A DNA stretch of 64,000 nucleotides, taken from contig NC_092801.1 in assembly GCF_918797505.1 (NCBI RefSeq), positions 23,312,116 through 23,376,115 of the forward strand. Reading direction: 5' to 3'. Source of the DNA: Bemisia tabaci (taxonomy: Eukaryota; Arthropoda; Insecta; Hemiptera; Aleyrodidae). The notes under the pieces are model-generated. The model saw only the letters and a program-made list of their open reading frames with translations. It did no database searches and was not told where the DNA came from. Of this stretch, positions 44,168 to 53,781 are shown piece by piece. The translations under genes and the position numbers were made by a program. Each line of letters starts with the position of its first letter. Positions within the stretch are counted from its first letter, which is position 1.

Positions 44168-44264
44168 TATGTTGTTTCTAAAATGTGCCGAAAATAGTGG
44201 TTCCTTATTGCAAAATGTAATTCAAATGTATCTCTAAAATCGGTGACGAGACTCTGCAGCAACA

Positions 44265-44275
44265 CCCCCCCCCCC
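44265..44275 (+). repeat. poly-C tract (11)
   Basis: Eleven C residues followed by GGG. Confidence 0.9.
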
Positions 44276-44579
44276 GGGTTCATGAAATGCGATTTGATGA
44301 AAGTGAGAGCCCGAGTTGAATGAACTCGCCCGAATTCTTTTAATAATAACCGGAGCAAACGCCAATAAATCCGACTAAAGTGCGAAATTTCCAAGTCCCG
44401 CCGAAATAATGTCAAAGCCATGGCCACGCTCCCGGGGAATAAGGGGGTGGCGCAGGGGGCACCAACCGGGGCGCAAGGAAGGGGTGGGGGAGATATTTAT
44501 TGCTGCCGGAGTGAAACATATTCTTTTAACAAGATTCACCCTGCGTTGCCAAGTCTCCCCTCGAATCAACAACGTTACA
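44276..44579. other. no recognised feature
   Basis: GC-richer at 44400-44500. No repeat or coding signal recognised. Confidence 0.35.
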
Positions 44580-44688
44580 CACTGAAAAGAGAAGTCCCTC
44601 GGGCCCGGAGACCAGACTCTGCAAAAATTTGACAAGAAAAAATACTCTTGATTCAATTCGATTTTGGATTGAATTCAAAGGAAATCTG

Positions 44689-45129
44689 CACCGATAAAAA
44701 AGTGCACACTGGAAAAAAAAACACATTGGATCTAGAGTCCAGACTCTTGAAAACATTGGCAAGAAAAAATACTCTTGATTCAATTGGATTTTTCCTTGAA
44801 TCAAAACGGAATCCGCTCAAATTAAGAGGCTTGGTTCTTGATTTAAGCTAGATTCTGATTGAATCAAGAGTACTTTTTCTTGTCGATGTTTTCAGAGTCT
44901 GGACTCTAGATCCAATGTGTTTATTTTTCCAGTGCAGTTGATTTAACATTCTAGGTGTAAAAAAAGTGTGCAAGAATTTATAAAATGCTGAATTACTCGC
45001 TGCAGCAGTTACTTTAGCAATGCCAAGATGTGAAACTAACTGCTGTGGCGGTTAATTCAGCATTTTATAAGTTTTCGCACACTTTTCTTACATCCAGAAT
45101 GTTAAATCAACTTCACTTTTTTTTCGGTG
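44689..45129. mobile_element. element AA inside C', split by C5
   Basis: CACCGATAAAAAAGTG...GTTGATTTAACATTCTAG and the inverse AGAATGTTAAATCAAC...CTTTTTTTTCGGTG. Flanked by TG/TG (2-base TSD). Same plan as the CACTG-ended families. Confidence 0.85.
44707..44934. mobile_element. MITE family C (C5), innermost of three
   Basis: CACTGGAAAAAAAAACACAT to TTTATTTTTCCAGTG, flanked by CA/CA. Removing it with one CA restores the AA left arm, which fixes the 2-base TSD. Confidence 0.93.
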
Positions 45130-45269
45130 TGTTTAAATCAAGTGGCTTAGCTCTCGAACCAAGCAAAAATCCAATGGAATCGGGAATATTTTTTCTTGTC
45201 AAATTTTTTAAGAGTCTGGACTTTGAATCCAAGAAACTTGACTTTGACTTCCATTGCAAACTACCGGCT

Positions 45270-45386
45270 TCCACCAATAGGTTCCGGGTCCCTTCATTCT
45301 CCCTTAAACTTCTTTGTATATTGCTTCATTTTCTTGTCCATCGCTTTTTCTATAGCTTCGGCTTTCAATCTCCAATAATCAGCATG
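45270..45386. mobile_element. fragment of element Q (Q3)
   Basis: CTTCCACCAATAGGTTCCGG to TTTCAATCTCCAATAATCAG, matching the right arm of Q. Confidence 0.65.
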
Positions 45387-46363
45387 CAAGGGTCTCTTTC
45401 TAGCTGCTAGATTTTTTGAGGATCGTCAGCGGAAAAATTTGCGTCTTTTGGATAGTCATTAAGCATTTTATGAAAAATGAAGAGTTTATATATTCGCTTG
45501 AACAGCACTCGGGTCGGGCCATCTTCTCCGAACGTTATTTTTGGATTTGCTGCTCTCTTCAGTTGCAGGATAGTCCTATCGTTCTTGAAAATGTTTTTGA
45601 TTCATCTTTAAAAACGTATCATCAAGGACCAGAATGGCAAATTTCATGAAAAATAAAATCGTGAAATTTCTCGTGAGCTATTTCATGAAATCTCAGAAAT
45701 TAATGAAATATATTGAAAAATACCCGTTCCCTTTTAATGTTTCGCAAAATGTAAAAATTTGTGTGTTTGCGTGCGGGCTGCATACTTAGCCCCTGAGTAA
45801 TATGAAATATTTCACAGCCTCGCGAAATTCCACGAGATATTTCACTGAAAATTCCAAACTTTCATTTCTTTTTTACGCTTCACGCCACCCTGTCGAGGGC
45901 TCGGCGCTGAAAGCCAATTCCGGCAACATCAAAGTCGCACTTTCGCGCCTTCTTCCGTCCTTTTAAAACTCCATTGTTACAGTGTTGCCAATCGCACGGA
46001 AATCGAGGTATTCTCGGCTGGGAACTCGACGATTTTTCGACTGATCCGACCGATGGGGAGGAAATTGTTTCGTGGCTGGCGAATAGGCAGGGGGAGGGGG
46101 CAAATGCGGAGCGCGTACCGAAATTGTTAATTTTATCTTTATTTATCTGTCTCTTGTTGTCTTTTATTTGCGTTGACTGACCTAAAACGCAAATAGCGCC
46201 GCGCGAAATTAAAAAGAAACGCCGTCGATGCCGGTTTGTTCAGTGGCCCTGAAAAAAGCTTCAGTCGACCCTCAGAACTTTCAAAACATGATGCTTACTT
46301 CCTCATCAGGTTTTGAATCGCTCTCTTCATTTCAGTTTAAAAGAACAAATATTCTTTGATCTC
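45387..46363. other. gene-free stretch with TGAAAT/ATTTCA cluster
   Basis: From about 45643 to 45862 TGAAAT and ATTTCA words alternate with CTCGTGAG/CGCGAAATT, a degenerate palindromic patch. GC-richer 45890-46110. No exon recognised. Confidence 0.4.
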
Positions 46364-47078
46364 CAGTGGCGTGGCGTGAATGGACCACTAGACAAGGTAC
46401 GAATTTAAGCAGTCTGATACATGTTTTTCTACCAGAATTTCACGTAAAACACGATTAGCGGAACAAATCTTCCTGAAACTAATTCCTAACGAAGATATTA
46501 ACGTTTCTATTTCACATTGGTTACGAGGAATTTGAACTGCCCACTCACAAGAAACTCAAAGCTCTACGTGAGTCAAATCGTGCACTACAACGGTTTTAGC
46601 AAGCTTCTCAATCGAGCAATGTTCATTTCCCACCATGAGTTGTTCAAACTATCAGCAATTAGCTATAACTGAGCCAAAACGTTAAGATTGAGGTTGCCAG
46701 AGTTTTATATCGCAGAGACTGTCATGATAACGTTTAGCGCGCGATGTGAATCACGTAGATCATTGAGTTTCCATGAGCGGATGGTTTGAATTCACGCATC
46801 AAGAATGATTAATTATCTTCGTAAGGTATTGATTTCGGTCAATTTCGTTGTGCGCATCGTGTTTTACGTGAAATTTTGATCAAGAAACATGTATCAAAAT
46901 GCTGAAATGTGTGCCTTGTCTAGTGGTCCATTGCGATGTATCGATTGTTATGCCATTTAAACCTATGGAAAAGGATCGATAAACAGGGTGTTCGCAGCAA
47001 ACACCTTAGCAATCGATTCTTTACCATAGCTCTAAATGGCATAACAATCGATACATCGCAAATCACGCCACGCCACTG
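46364..47078. mobile_element. hAT-like MITE family D (D6) split by E2
   Basis: Left tip CAGTGGCGTGGCGTGAA at 46364-46380, the rest from 46931 to the CCACGCCACTG tip. Flanks TTGATCTC/TTCATCTC agree at 7 of 8 positions, so both D ends belong to one insertion later interrupted by E2. Confidence 0.92.
46381..46930. mobile_element. family E element (E2), inserted in D6
   Basis: TGGACCACTAGACAAGGTAC to GTGCCTTGTCTAGTGGTCCA. 550 bases, palindromic, with AT duplicated at GGACC ends. The D5 sequence is the empty site. Delimits family E exactly. Confidence 0.93.
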
Positions 47079-47625
47079 TTCATCTCCTAAAATTAAAAGA
47101 ATAGGTCTGAAAAGTTGACTTAGATTGTGAATCTGTGGTTGATGGTCTGAAACCAACGAAACTATTTCCTCTGATTCGAAATCTGACTATCCCCTTCATC
47201 TCTCGTCACTCATGATCTCTTACGGAAACAGTAACTTTGAAGGTCTGGTAGATCTATCATCTAGTGAACTAACGTCATCGTGATCTTAGAAACAATGACG
47301 CTCTGCTTTTTTTAAAACAAAAATGAGAGTTTCTTCTTCTCTTTGATCGTTTTGAAGTAAAATGCTGTATTGAAAGCTGTTAAAAGTTCATTATTTGCCT
47401 CTCTCTTCATGAAAAATTAAAATTGCCTATATTCAAATTATCAAACTGTAATTTCAACCCTACTTTGGCAAGGCTGTTTAATCGGCGGAGGTTCTGTACA
47501 AGGGTTGCCGTGAATTTATGATCTCATTTTAGCGAAGCCCAGGTCTGGGACAGTGAGCTGAAGATTTAAGTCTTTTATCCCGTCACCTATATAAGGCAAA
47601 GTTTAATTTTTTCAGTATCCTCAAT
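47079..47625. other. gene-free stretch
   Basis: Nothing recognised. Confidence 0.4.
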
Positions 47626-47749
47626 TAGACGTATTTCTGTCAAACGGAACTATGATTATTAGGACGTGAGCCCTGTTACGCATATATCCTGATGAGTCTC
47701 AGGACTCATGTCTTAATGCACATAGTTCCGTTCGGCAGAAATACGTCCA
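47626..47749. mobile_element. MITE family A (A5)
   Basis: TAGACGTATTTCTGTCAAAC to GGCAGAAATACGTCCA, flanked by AT/AT. Confidence 0.9.
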
Positions 47750-47780
47750 ATTATTTGCAGAAAAATAATAGAAACCTCTG

Positions 47781-47944
47781 CAGTGGCTTGGCGTGCTTTG
47801 CGATATATCGATTGATCGACCGTTTAAACCTATGGAAAAGTATCGATAGGCAGGGTGTTCGCAGCGAACACCTAAATAATTGATTATTTACCGCAGCCTC
47901 AAATGAGGAAATATCGATAGACCGCAAAGCACGCCACGCCACTG
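47781..47944. mobile_element. hAT-like MITE family D (D7), exact 8-base TSD
   Basis: CAGTGGCTTGGCGTGCTTTG to AAGCACGCCACGCCACTG. AACCTCTG is duplicated exactly at 47773-47780 and 47945-47952. Core GGTGTTCGCAGCGAACACC. Confidence 0.95.
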
Positions 47945-48552
47945 AACCTCTGTGGAAGTGGAAACTTCGCCTAAGCGCACTGAGGTCACTATAACGTCAT
48001 TCCGTGATCTTATTTTCCAATGCAGGTTGCAAATATTGAAGTCTTACGGAGTTTTTCAATGGCATACCGAGTAATGATGAAGGAATTTTTAAAATTCGCA
48101 AAAAAAAATGGCTCTCAAAGGCGGAAAAGAAAACCGCAAGAAATGACGCTACTTAAGTAGTTTACAAATGAAAATGCATGTATGACGGAAAGACTGCGAC
48201 CTCGCAAACTGATTCACGTGATTTTTGAACCAATTCATTGTATTGAAAATACTTAACAAAGGGAACGCAGAAAATGTATTTTTGATGAATTTCTAAAATC
48301 TCCTGTGCTTTCGCACTGGAATTTTAGTTCAAAAGAACGAAAACATGTTCGTGTTTTAGTTCTCATTAGTCACCTTTTTTCATAACATCGTATATCTATA
48401 CTCGGAAAGAGAGGGTTAAAAGGGAGAACAGAACGTTTTGTAATAATTAAGCGCCCGTGAACTTTACTTTAATCCTTTAGCTTATCCCCTCTCACTTACT
48501 TTCTAACTGAGTAAAGGGAAATTTTATACAAGGCGCATTAATTCTTAAACGT
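47945..48552. other. spacer with a fragment of element M
   Basis: 48085-48230 carries GGCGGAAAAGAAAACCG, TTAAGTAGTTT and TGTATGACGGAAAGACTGCG as in element M, strongly diverged. The rest is unrecognised. Confidence 0.5.
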
Positions 48553-48714
48553 CAGTGGCGCGGCGTGCTTCGCGATAAATCGATTGAATGCCCTTTAAAC
48601 CTATAAAAAAGGATCGATAGACAGGATGCTCGCTACGAACACCCTAATAATCGATTCTTTACCATACCCTCAAATGGGGGAACATCGATTATCGATCATT
48701 CACGCCTCGCCACT
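48552..48714. mobile_element. hAT-like MITE family D (D8)
   Basis: CAGTGGCGCGGCGTGCTTCG to ATTCACGCCTCGCCACT. CTTAAACG is duplicated at 48544-48551 and 48715-48722. Confidence 0.92.
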
Positions 48715-49007
48715 CTTAAACGCCCGATAAACTTGGCCCAATCTTACTTTTTCCTCTGTGCCTGCCAACTTGAGAGAGGGTTAAAAAAAAAAAAGAGAGA
48801 ACGGCAAAGTTAAAGACAATTAACTGATGAGCTTTCGTCAGATGTGAGAGGAAATGGTAATTTATCGATATTTTTGCACATCAATAGGTATTTTCCTGAA
48901 TTTGACGGCTTCTTCCCTTTGGTTGATTTATTGGCTAAGATTTCGCGGGGTCAAACTGTTTTGTCGCCCAACAAGGAAATTGATATTGAAACGCTTCTCC
49001 ACCAAGT

Positions 49008-49172
49008 CAGTGGCGTGGCGCGAATTGCGATGTATCGATTGTTATGCCATTTCAACCCACGGAAAAGGATCGATAAACAGGATGTTTGCAGCGAACACCC
49101 AAATAATCGATTCTTTACCATAGTTTTAAATGTCATAACAATCGATACATCGCAATTCACGCCACGCCACTG
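49008..49172. mobile_element. hAT-like MITE family D (D9)
   Basis: CAGTGGCGTGGCGCGAATTG to TTCACGCCACGCCACTG. The termini are intact and the TSD is not evident. Confidence 0.9.
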
Positions 49173-49515
49173 CGCCACTGGTCTTCCAGAGTTGGATCGG
49201 GGCTTCATGTGTCTTCATTACACCGCGCGCTCCAACTAACGTCATGTATCATTAAGATGCAAACATTAATCTTTCATTAAGATGGTATCGAGCAACTTGA
49301 AGGACTCTTAATCAACTCGCTTGTAAATTGCGAACATCTTGCGCCATCAACTTTGCGAATAATGCCATTTTGTCTCCGGTCGAACACAACGCTTGGACGA
49401 GTTCAGCGGGGTTCGATGTAGTGCTTGGAAAGCTAGGGATTTGCGAATGAACCAACTCATCTTGTGAGATTTTTTCGAAGCACGGTGGTGCCTCTGGTTT
49501 TATCTGAAAACGGAC
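49173..49515. other. spacer with H fragment
   Basis: GCACGGTGGTGCCTCTGG with TTTTATCTGAAAACGGACTC at about 49480-49517 is a short piece of element H. Otherwise unrecognised. Confidence 0.45.
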
Positions 49516-49614
49516 TCAAAGGGTTCGCAACGAACAACTTAATAATCGATCATTTACCATAGCTTCAAATAGGGAAATATCGATAGGTAATCGATCATTC
49601 ACGCATCGCCACTG
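49516..49614. mobile_element. half copy of family D
   Basis: Right half only: AATAATCGATCATTTACCAT to TTCACGCATCGCCACTGG. It starts at the central hairpin. Confidence 0.8.
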
Positions 49615-49919
49615 GTTTGATCGATAAAGTGCCGACATTGGTAGTGCCATTTGTCGATCAAGGCTATTTAATAACGATTCGTCAATGGGGATTTTTTTTT
49701 TTTCAAATTTTAATTTAGCGCTATTGACGGATATCGAAACCTTCCTATTTGGCAGTTTTCCTTATTACTCGTTGTCGGGATAAAGTAGCGGCAATTTTCT
49801 TACTTCCGAGTTGAATATCAAAGAGGGCAATGCATAATGGATATTTAGGTAGTTGGTAATACAACTACATTTTTGATGATGAAACCATGTAACTATGCTT
49901 ATTTTTTTCAACATTTATT
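49615..49919. other. no recognised feature
   Basis: AT-rich spacer; nothing recognised. Confidence 0.35.
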
Positions 49920-50042
49920 TGGACACATTTCTATCAAACGGAACTACGTGCATTATGAAGTGAGCCCTGTGCATTTATTCTAATGGGTTGCTGGGCTCAC
50001 GCCTTAATGCACGCATAGTTCCGTTTGATAGAAACACGTCCA
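49920..50042. mobile_element. MITE family A (A6)
   Basis: TGGACACATTTCTATCAAAC to TTTGATAGAAACACGTCCA, with GTGAGCCC/GGGCTCAC inner arms. Confidence 0.85.
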
Positions 50043-50107
50043 TCTCTCCATCTCTATACTATAAGCTCTCAAGCCTCCTAATTTTGCGAAACTGGTAACG
50101 CTTAGTT

Positions 50108-50400
50108 CCAGCGTTCTACCGGGCCGATTTTTATGATTTTTGCGGCTATCGACGGGCAATTGTCTCTAGATAAGCCAACTTTTTTCAGATTTTCAAAATA
50201 TGGCCTAGGTTTTTTTATATTAAGTGGTAAAGTTGCGAATTCTCCCATTTAAACAATGTAAATTTATATTTTTTGTCATAGTTCGTTTGAGCGTTCTACC
50301 GGGCCGATTTCTAAGTTTTTTGCGGTAATCGACGGGTAATTGGCCCTAGATAAGCCCGCTCTATTCAGATTTTGGAAATAGGACCCAGGTTTTTTTACAA
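50108..50400 (+). repeat. tandem repeat BB, 180-base period
   Basis: GCGTTCTACCGGGCCGATTT at 50111 and 50291. Each is followed by CGACGGG(C/T)AATTG and AGATAAGCC, then an oligo-T. Related to 38655-38985. Confidence 0.85.
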
Positions 50401-50553
50401 TCACGTTATAAAAGTGAGTGAATTTTCAGAATGCTCCGAGACTGCTACCGCTATGCGCGGGAGGATGCGCAGTGGTCGAGGAGGTTGCGCAGTAGCTGTG
50501 TAGCCTGCGCGCATCAGCTCTACACTTATCTTTTTTTCTCAGCTTCATGATAC

Positions 50554-50722
50554 CAGTGGCGAGGAGAAAATGATCGATTATAGATACCTATTTACCCATT
50601 TGAGGTCATGGTAAAGAATCGATTAGCAAGGTGTTTGTTGCGAACACCCTGTTCATTGATTCTTTTCCATAGGTTTAAATGACAGATCAATCGATACATC
50701 GCAAAACGCGCCACGCCCACTG
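50554..50722. mobile_element. hAT-like MITE family D (D10), exact 8-base TSD
   Basis: CAGTGGCGAGGAGAAAATGA to GCGCCACGCCCACTG. CATGATAC is duplicated exactly at 50546-50553 and 50723-50730. Confidence 0.94.
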
Positions 50723-51169
50723 CATGATACCCTTACGTTTCTATAAGCTGAGCAATAACGCAGTCTAAAGAATCAATTTGAAGAACTTTTTGTTCGCCTT
50801 AAAGCTTGGTATGAAGTCCAGATATTCAAAATTTTTCCTCAGACTTGCTCAATGGGTCCGTTCCACGCAAGAGATACAGCAAACTGAATATAATTTTAAG
50901 GGGTAAGATCGCTCGAAAATCAAGTTGGACACATCAAAAAAGTCTGAAATCTACTACTTAGCACGCAGTCTGCGTAGGTAGTTCGCAGCACGCTTTTTCA
51001 AATTTACTGCGTCTGCGGGCAGTGTCAAGCATGGAAGTGTCATATTCAGAAATGCATATAATCTTTCAGTGTCGCTCCATGAGTGTGTTCTAGGAAAACA
51101 CGGAAACACTGCATCCTCACAAAGATTTAGGGTGAATTAATGTTTTAAATTGCTATTATATTTCATCAT
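50723..51169. other. gene-free stretch
   Basis: Nothing recognised. Confidence 0.4.
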
Positions 51170-51362
51170 TTGGACCGCGTTCAGCAGAAAGGAATCAAGC
51201 CACATCAGATTTTGCCAAAAACTGGGCAATTGAATTTTTTACATGGAAACGAATGTGCGGATTTTTGTGGAAATTTCAGTGTATTTTTTGCACAGTACGA
51301 AGCAAATTCCTTAAAATGTCCTAAAAAATCCGCAAAAACTTCTCTTGTAAAAAAGTAAATTT
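51170..51362. mobile_element. MITE family B (B5), right end missing
   Basis: TTGGACCGCGTTCAGCAGAA, GGGCAATTGAATTTTTTACA, then the return arm up to AAAAAAGTAAATTTTGTCAC. The terminal 60 or so bases are lost. Confidence 0.8.
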
Positions 51363-51956
51363 TGTCACAGTAAAAAATATTAACTTAATCTGGAGAAAAA
51401 CTGCAACAAACACATAAAATCAGGAGATCAAATAACCCGGGACGTCTCGACATAAGTTTTGAATTTCATTTTTAATCGGAATCAAAAAAGGAGGGAAAGA
51501 GTCGTTAATTCGCTGTTAGTGCGAGACCGATCCATCCAGATTTTTCTTCCGGTTAAAAATAAAATGATTAGATGTTAAACATGGTCAAAATGGTTAAATG
51601 GTTCAATGGTTAAAATGACTTCGGAACGTGGCAGGTTTTTGATCTTCTGATTTTTTGCGTTCGTTGCAGCCTTTCCCCAGATTTAGTTATTCTTATATTA
51701 TTTGTTTTGGCTGATTAAGTTTCTCGTCATTCTTTGTTTCAGTTCTGCTCCTTTTAAATTTTCTCCAAAAAACACCTCTTTCATGCTTTACCCCCCCCCC
51801 CCCCTCTCACAACACACTTTTACATTTTCCCCCCAAACTGTGAATACATTTAATGCGGTTGAATTGAAATAGTGTATGCCTCTTTGATTATTCTTTACAC
51901 TCATTTCGATATACCAGAGCTCCATCAAATTGAGGTCACTACTATTCTGCCGCACA
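51363..51956. other. gene-free stretch
   Basis: Contains a 14-base poly-C at 51791-51804 and short TGGTTAAA-type direct words at 51575-51615. Nothing else. Confidence 0.4.
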
Positions 51957-52199
51957 AAGGATAAACGCCGTATGAACCTTCAGTCGTTGCCGAATTTCCT
52001 TTGCTGAAATCAGAATCCCCTGTAAAACTTATGAATATTTTTCTTCCGATTTTTCAGATAAGTTTGCTCGCAATTTCACCTAAAGTTCCTGAAAATTTCA
52101 AGGATAAATATTCATAACTTTCTTCAAAAATTAACATTTTATCGCAGAAAATTTGGCAACTCTCGAATGTTCATACGGCGTTTTTCCTTAGCACGGCAG
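51957..52199. mobile_element. MITE family F (F4), 4-base TSD
   Basis: CTGCCGCACAAAGGATAAAC to TTCCTTAGCACGGCAG. TATT at 51953-51956 and 52200-52203. Confidence 0.9.
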
Positions 52200-52595
52200 T
52201 ATTAACATCCTTATGAGGCTTTACCATATTTCAAACGCCAAACGCGACGAAGGACTTCGGCGGCCGAAGTCGCGTCGTCAATATCGAATTCGGCGGTCCG
52301 AGACTGCTTTCTCCTAATGGTCACCCATTATACGCGCCTTCATGCTTGCCATCCGCTATTTCGCACACTACCACACAATGATGCAAGGGTAGTGGTGACA
52401 GTTCTGCACATCCATAAAGGCAACTTTCATTTCATAACGCTCATATTTTCATCCGAAACCGAGCTAACAAAACCCGCTCCGCGAAGAAAAATGAGCTTCG
52501 TAACGTCCCAATTGAAAAGCTCCCCTCCCCGCCCCCCCACCAAGTTTGCGTGCCGATACATTTTTAGGGACGCATAAAAATTCGCGAACGATAAT
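52200..52595. other. no recognised feature
   Basis: GC-richer patch with short CGGCGGCCGAAG motif near 52258. A motif-free 86-codon frame only. Confidence 0.35.
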
Positions 52596-53185
52596 CTACC
52601 GCGCTTAAAGGAAGAACGCCGTATGAGCATTTGAGTGTTGCCAAATTTCCTTTCAGAAAATATTTACTTTTCAAATAGTGTATGAATATTTTTTCTTGAA
52701 ATTTTCAGTAGAGTCCCTTTATACTGAGAGTCAAGACAACACCCCTCATGGAGTCACAAACGGGAATAAAGATTACAGAAATTGAATGTTTTTTGTAATC
52801 TTTGATCGGCCCATTTTCAAATTCCTTTCTCTGTTCCCTCTCTCATTCCGTCTGTTCCTTGCCGAACCCGTGATTCCCTGGTCCATTTCAGATTATAATC
52901 TTTGCAATCGGTGAAAATGTAATCTTTATTATTTATTATATTTATTCCCGTTTGTGACACTGTGAAGGCCTAAAATACGGAAACCAATCAGAAATGGATT
53001 CACATTGTCTTGACTCTCAGTATAAAGGGACTCTAATTTTCAGGCATTGTAGATCAAAGTGCGAGTAAAATCATCTTATAAATTGGAAGGAAAATATTCA
53101 CAAATTTTCCCAAAAGTTCGTGATTTACCAAAGGAAATTTGACAGCATCTTGAAGCTCATACGGCGTTTTTCCTCAGTACGGCAG
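52596..53185. mobile_element. MITE family F (F5) split by G2
   Basis: CTACCGCGCTTAAAGGAAGA left end and TTCCTCAGTACGGCAG right end. TAAT at 52592-52595 and 53186-53189. G2 occupies the centre. Confidence 0.92.
52709..53035. mobile_element. hAT-like MITE family G (G2), exact 8-base TSD
   Basis: TAGAGTCCCTTTATACTGAG and the inverse CTCAGTATAAAGGGACTCTA. ATTTTCAG is duplicated exactly at 52701-52708 and 53036-53043, inside F5. Internal arms GGGAATAAAGATTAC fold back. Confidence 0.95.
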
Positions 53186-53189
53186 TAAT

Positions 53190-53781
53190 GTACTTGGTGC
53201 TCAAGTCCGCCTCGCGGGCAAAAGGACATAAGATCACAGTAGCGTGATCCCTAAAAAGCACGGAGTCAAATGAATGATAAGATTCGTCTCAAAGTCAAGA
53301 TACGATCGTGCTCCGGCGAAGCGAACTCTCGGTTGAAGGCCTACGGAGTGTGTTGGCCCGTCGTAGACGGTTTCCAGTCAGTGGACTCTATTGTCGTTAA
53401 ATTGGCCGTAAAGTATACGAAATTTCACTCCCCGCCCCAAGCAACTGAAAATTGATTTTTCCTCTCCTTTTATGGGGCCGTGATTTTTTATGTCAACGAT
53501 GTGTTTTTTATCCCATTGTTGTTTTCTCCGTTCGATAACTTTCGCTAGATTTGCGCCGTAAAATGAAAATCGCACATCTGTCATTTTTGTCGAGCCGCGG
53601 GGTAACGATGGTGGAAGTAGGGAAGCACTATCTCGATTTTGAAGTTTTCAAGTTGCTGTTGTTTATTGTTTATTCGTGTTTTTTTGCGTTGTTTCTATTT
53701 TATTTTTTTAAAGACAAACGGACGATAGTTATTTTCTGTAATTTGAACCGAAACTTCTCCATGCGAAAATGAAACAAGCCA
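53190..53781. other. gene-free stretch
   Basis: Motif-free 60-75-codon frames on both strands. A run encoding many phenylalanines at 53640-53715 is T-rich DNA rather than a membrane protein I can support. Confidence 0.35.

Larger units (their letters stand above)
43166..44224. mobile_element. MITE family L (L9) split by K1-M3-K2
   Basis: Left part TGGATTACATTTTGCAATAA to AATGGCATA; right part TATGTTGTTTCTAAAATGTG to GCAAAATGTAATTCA. Together they give one L element. About 915 bases of K, M and A lie between, flanked by TA. Confidence 0.85.
44580..45240. mobile_element. old family C element (C') split by AA
   Basis: Left half CACTGAAAAGAGAAG... with GACAAGAAAAAATACTCTTG; right half AAATCAAGTGGCTTAG... 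to TTTTCTTGTC and AAGAGTCTGGACT. More diverged from the C consensus than the C5 copy buried within it. Confidence 0.75.
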
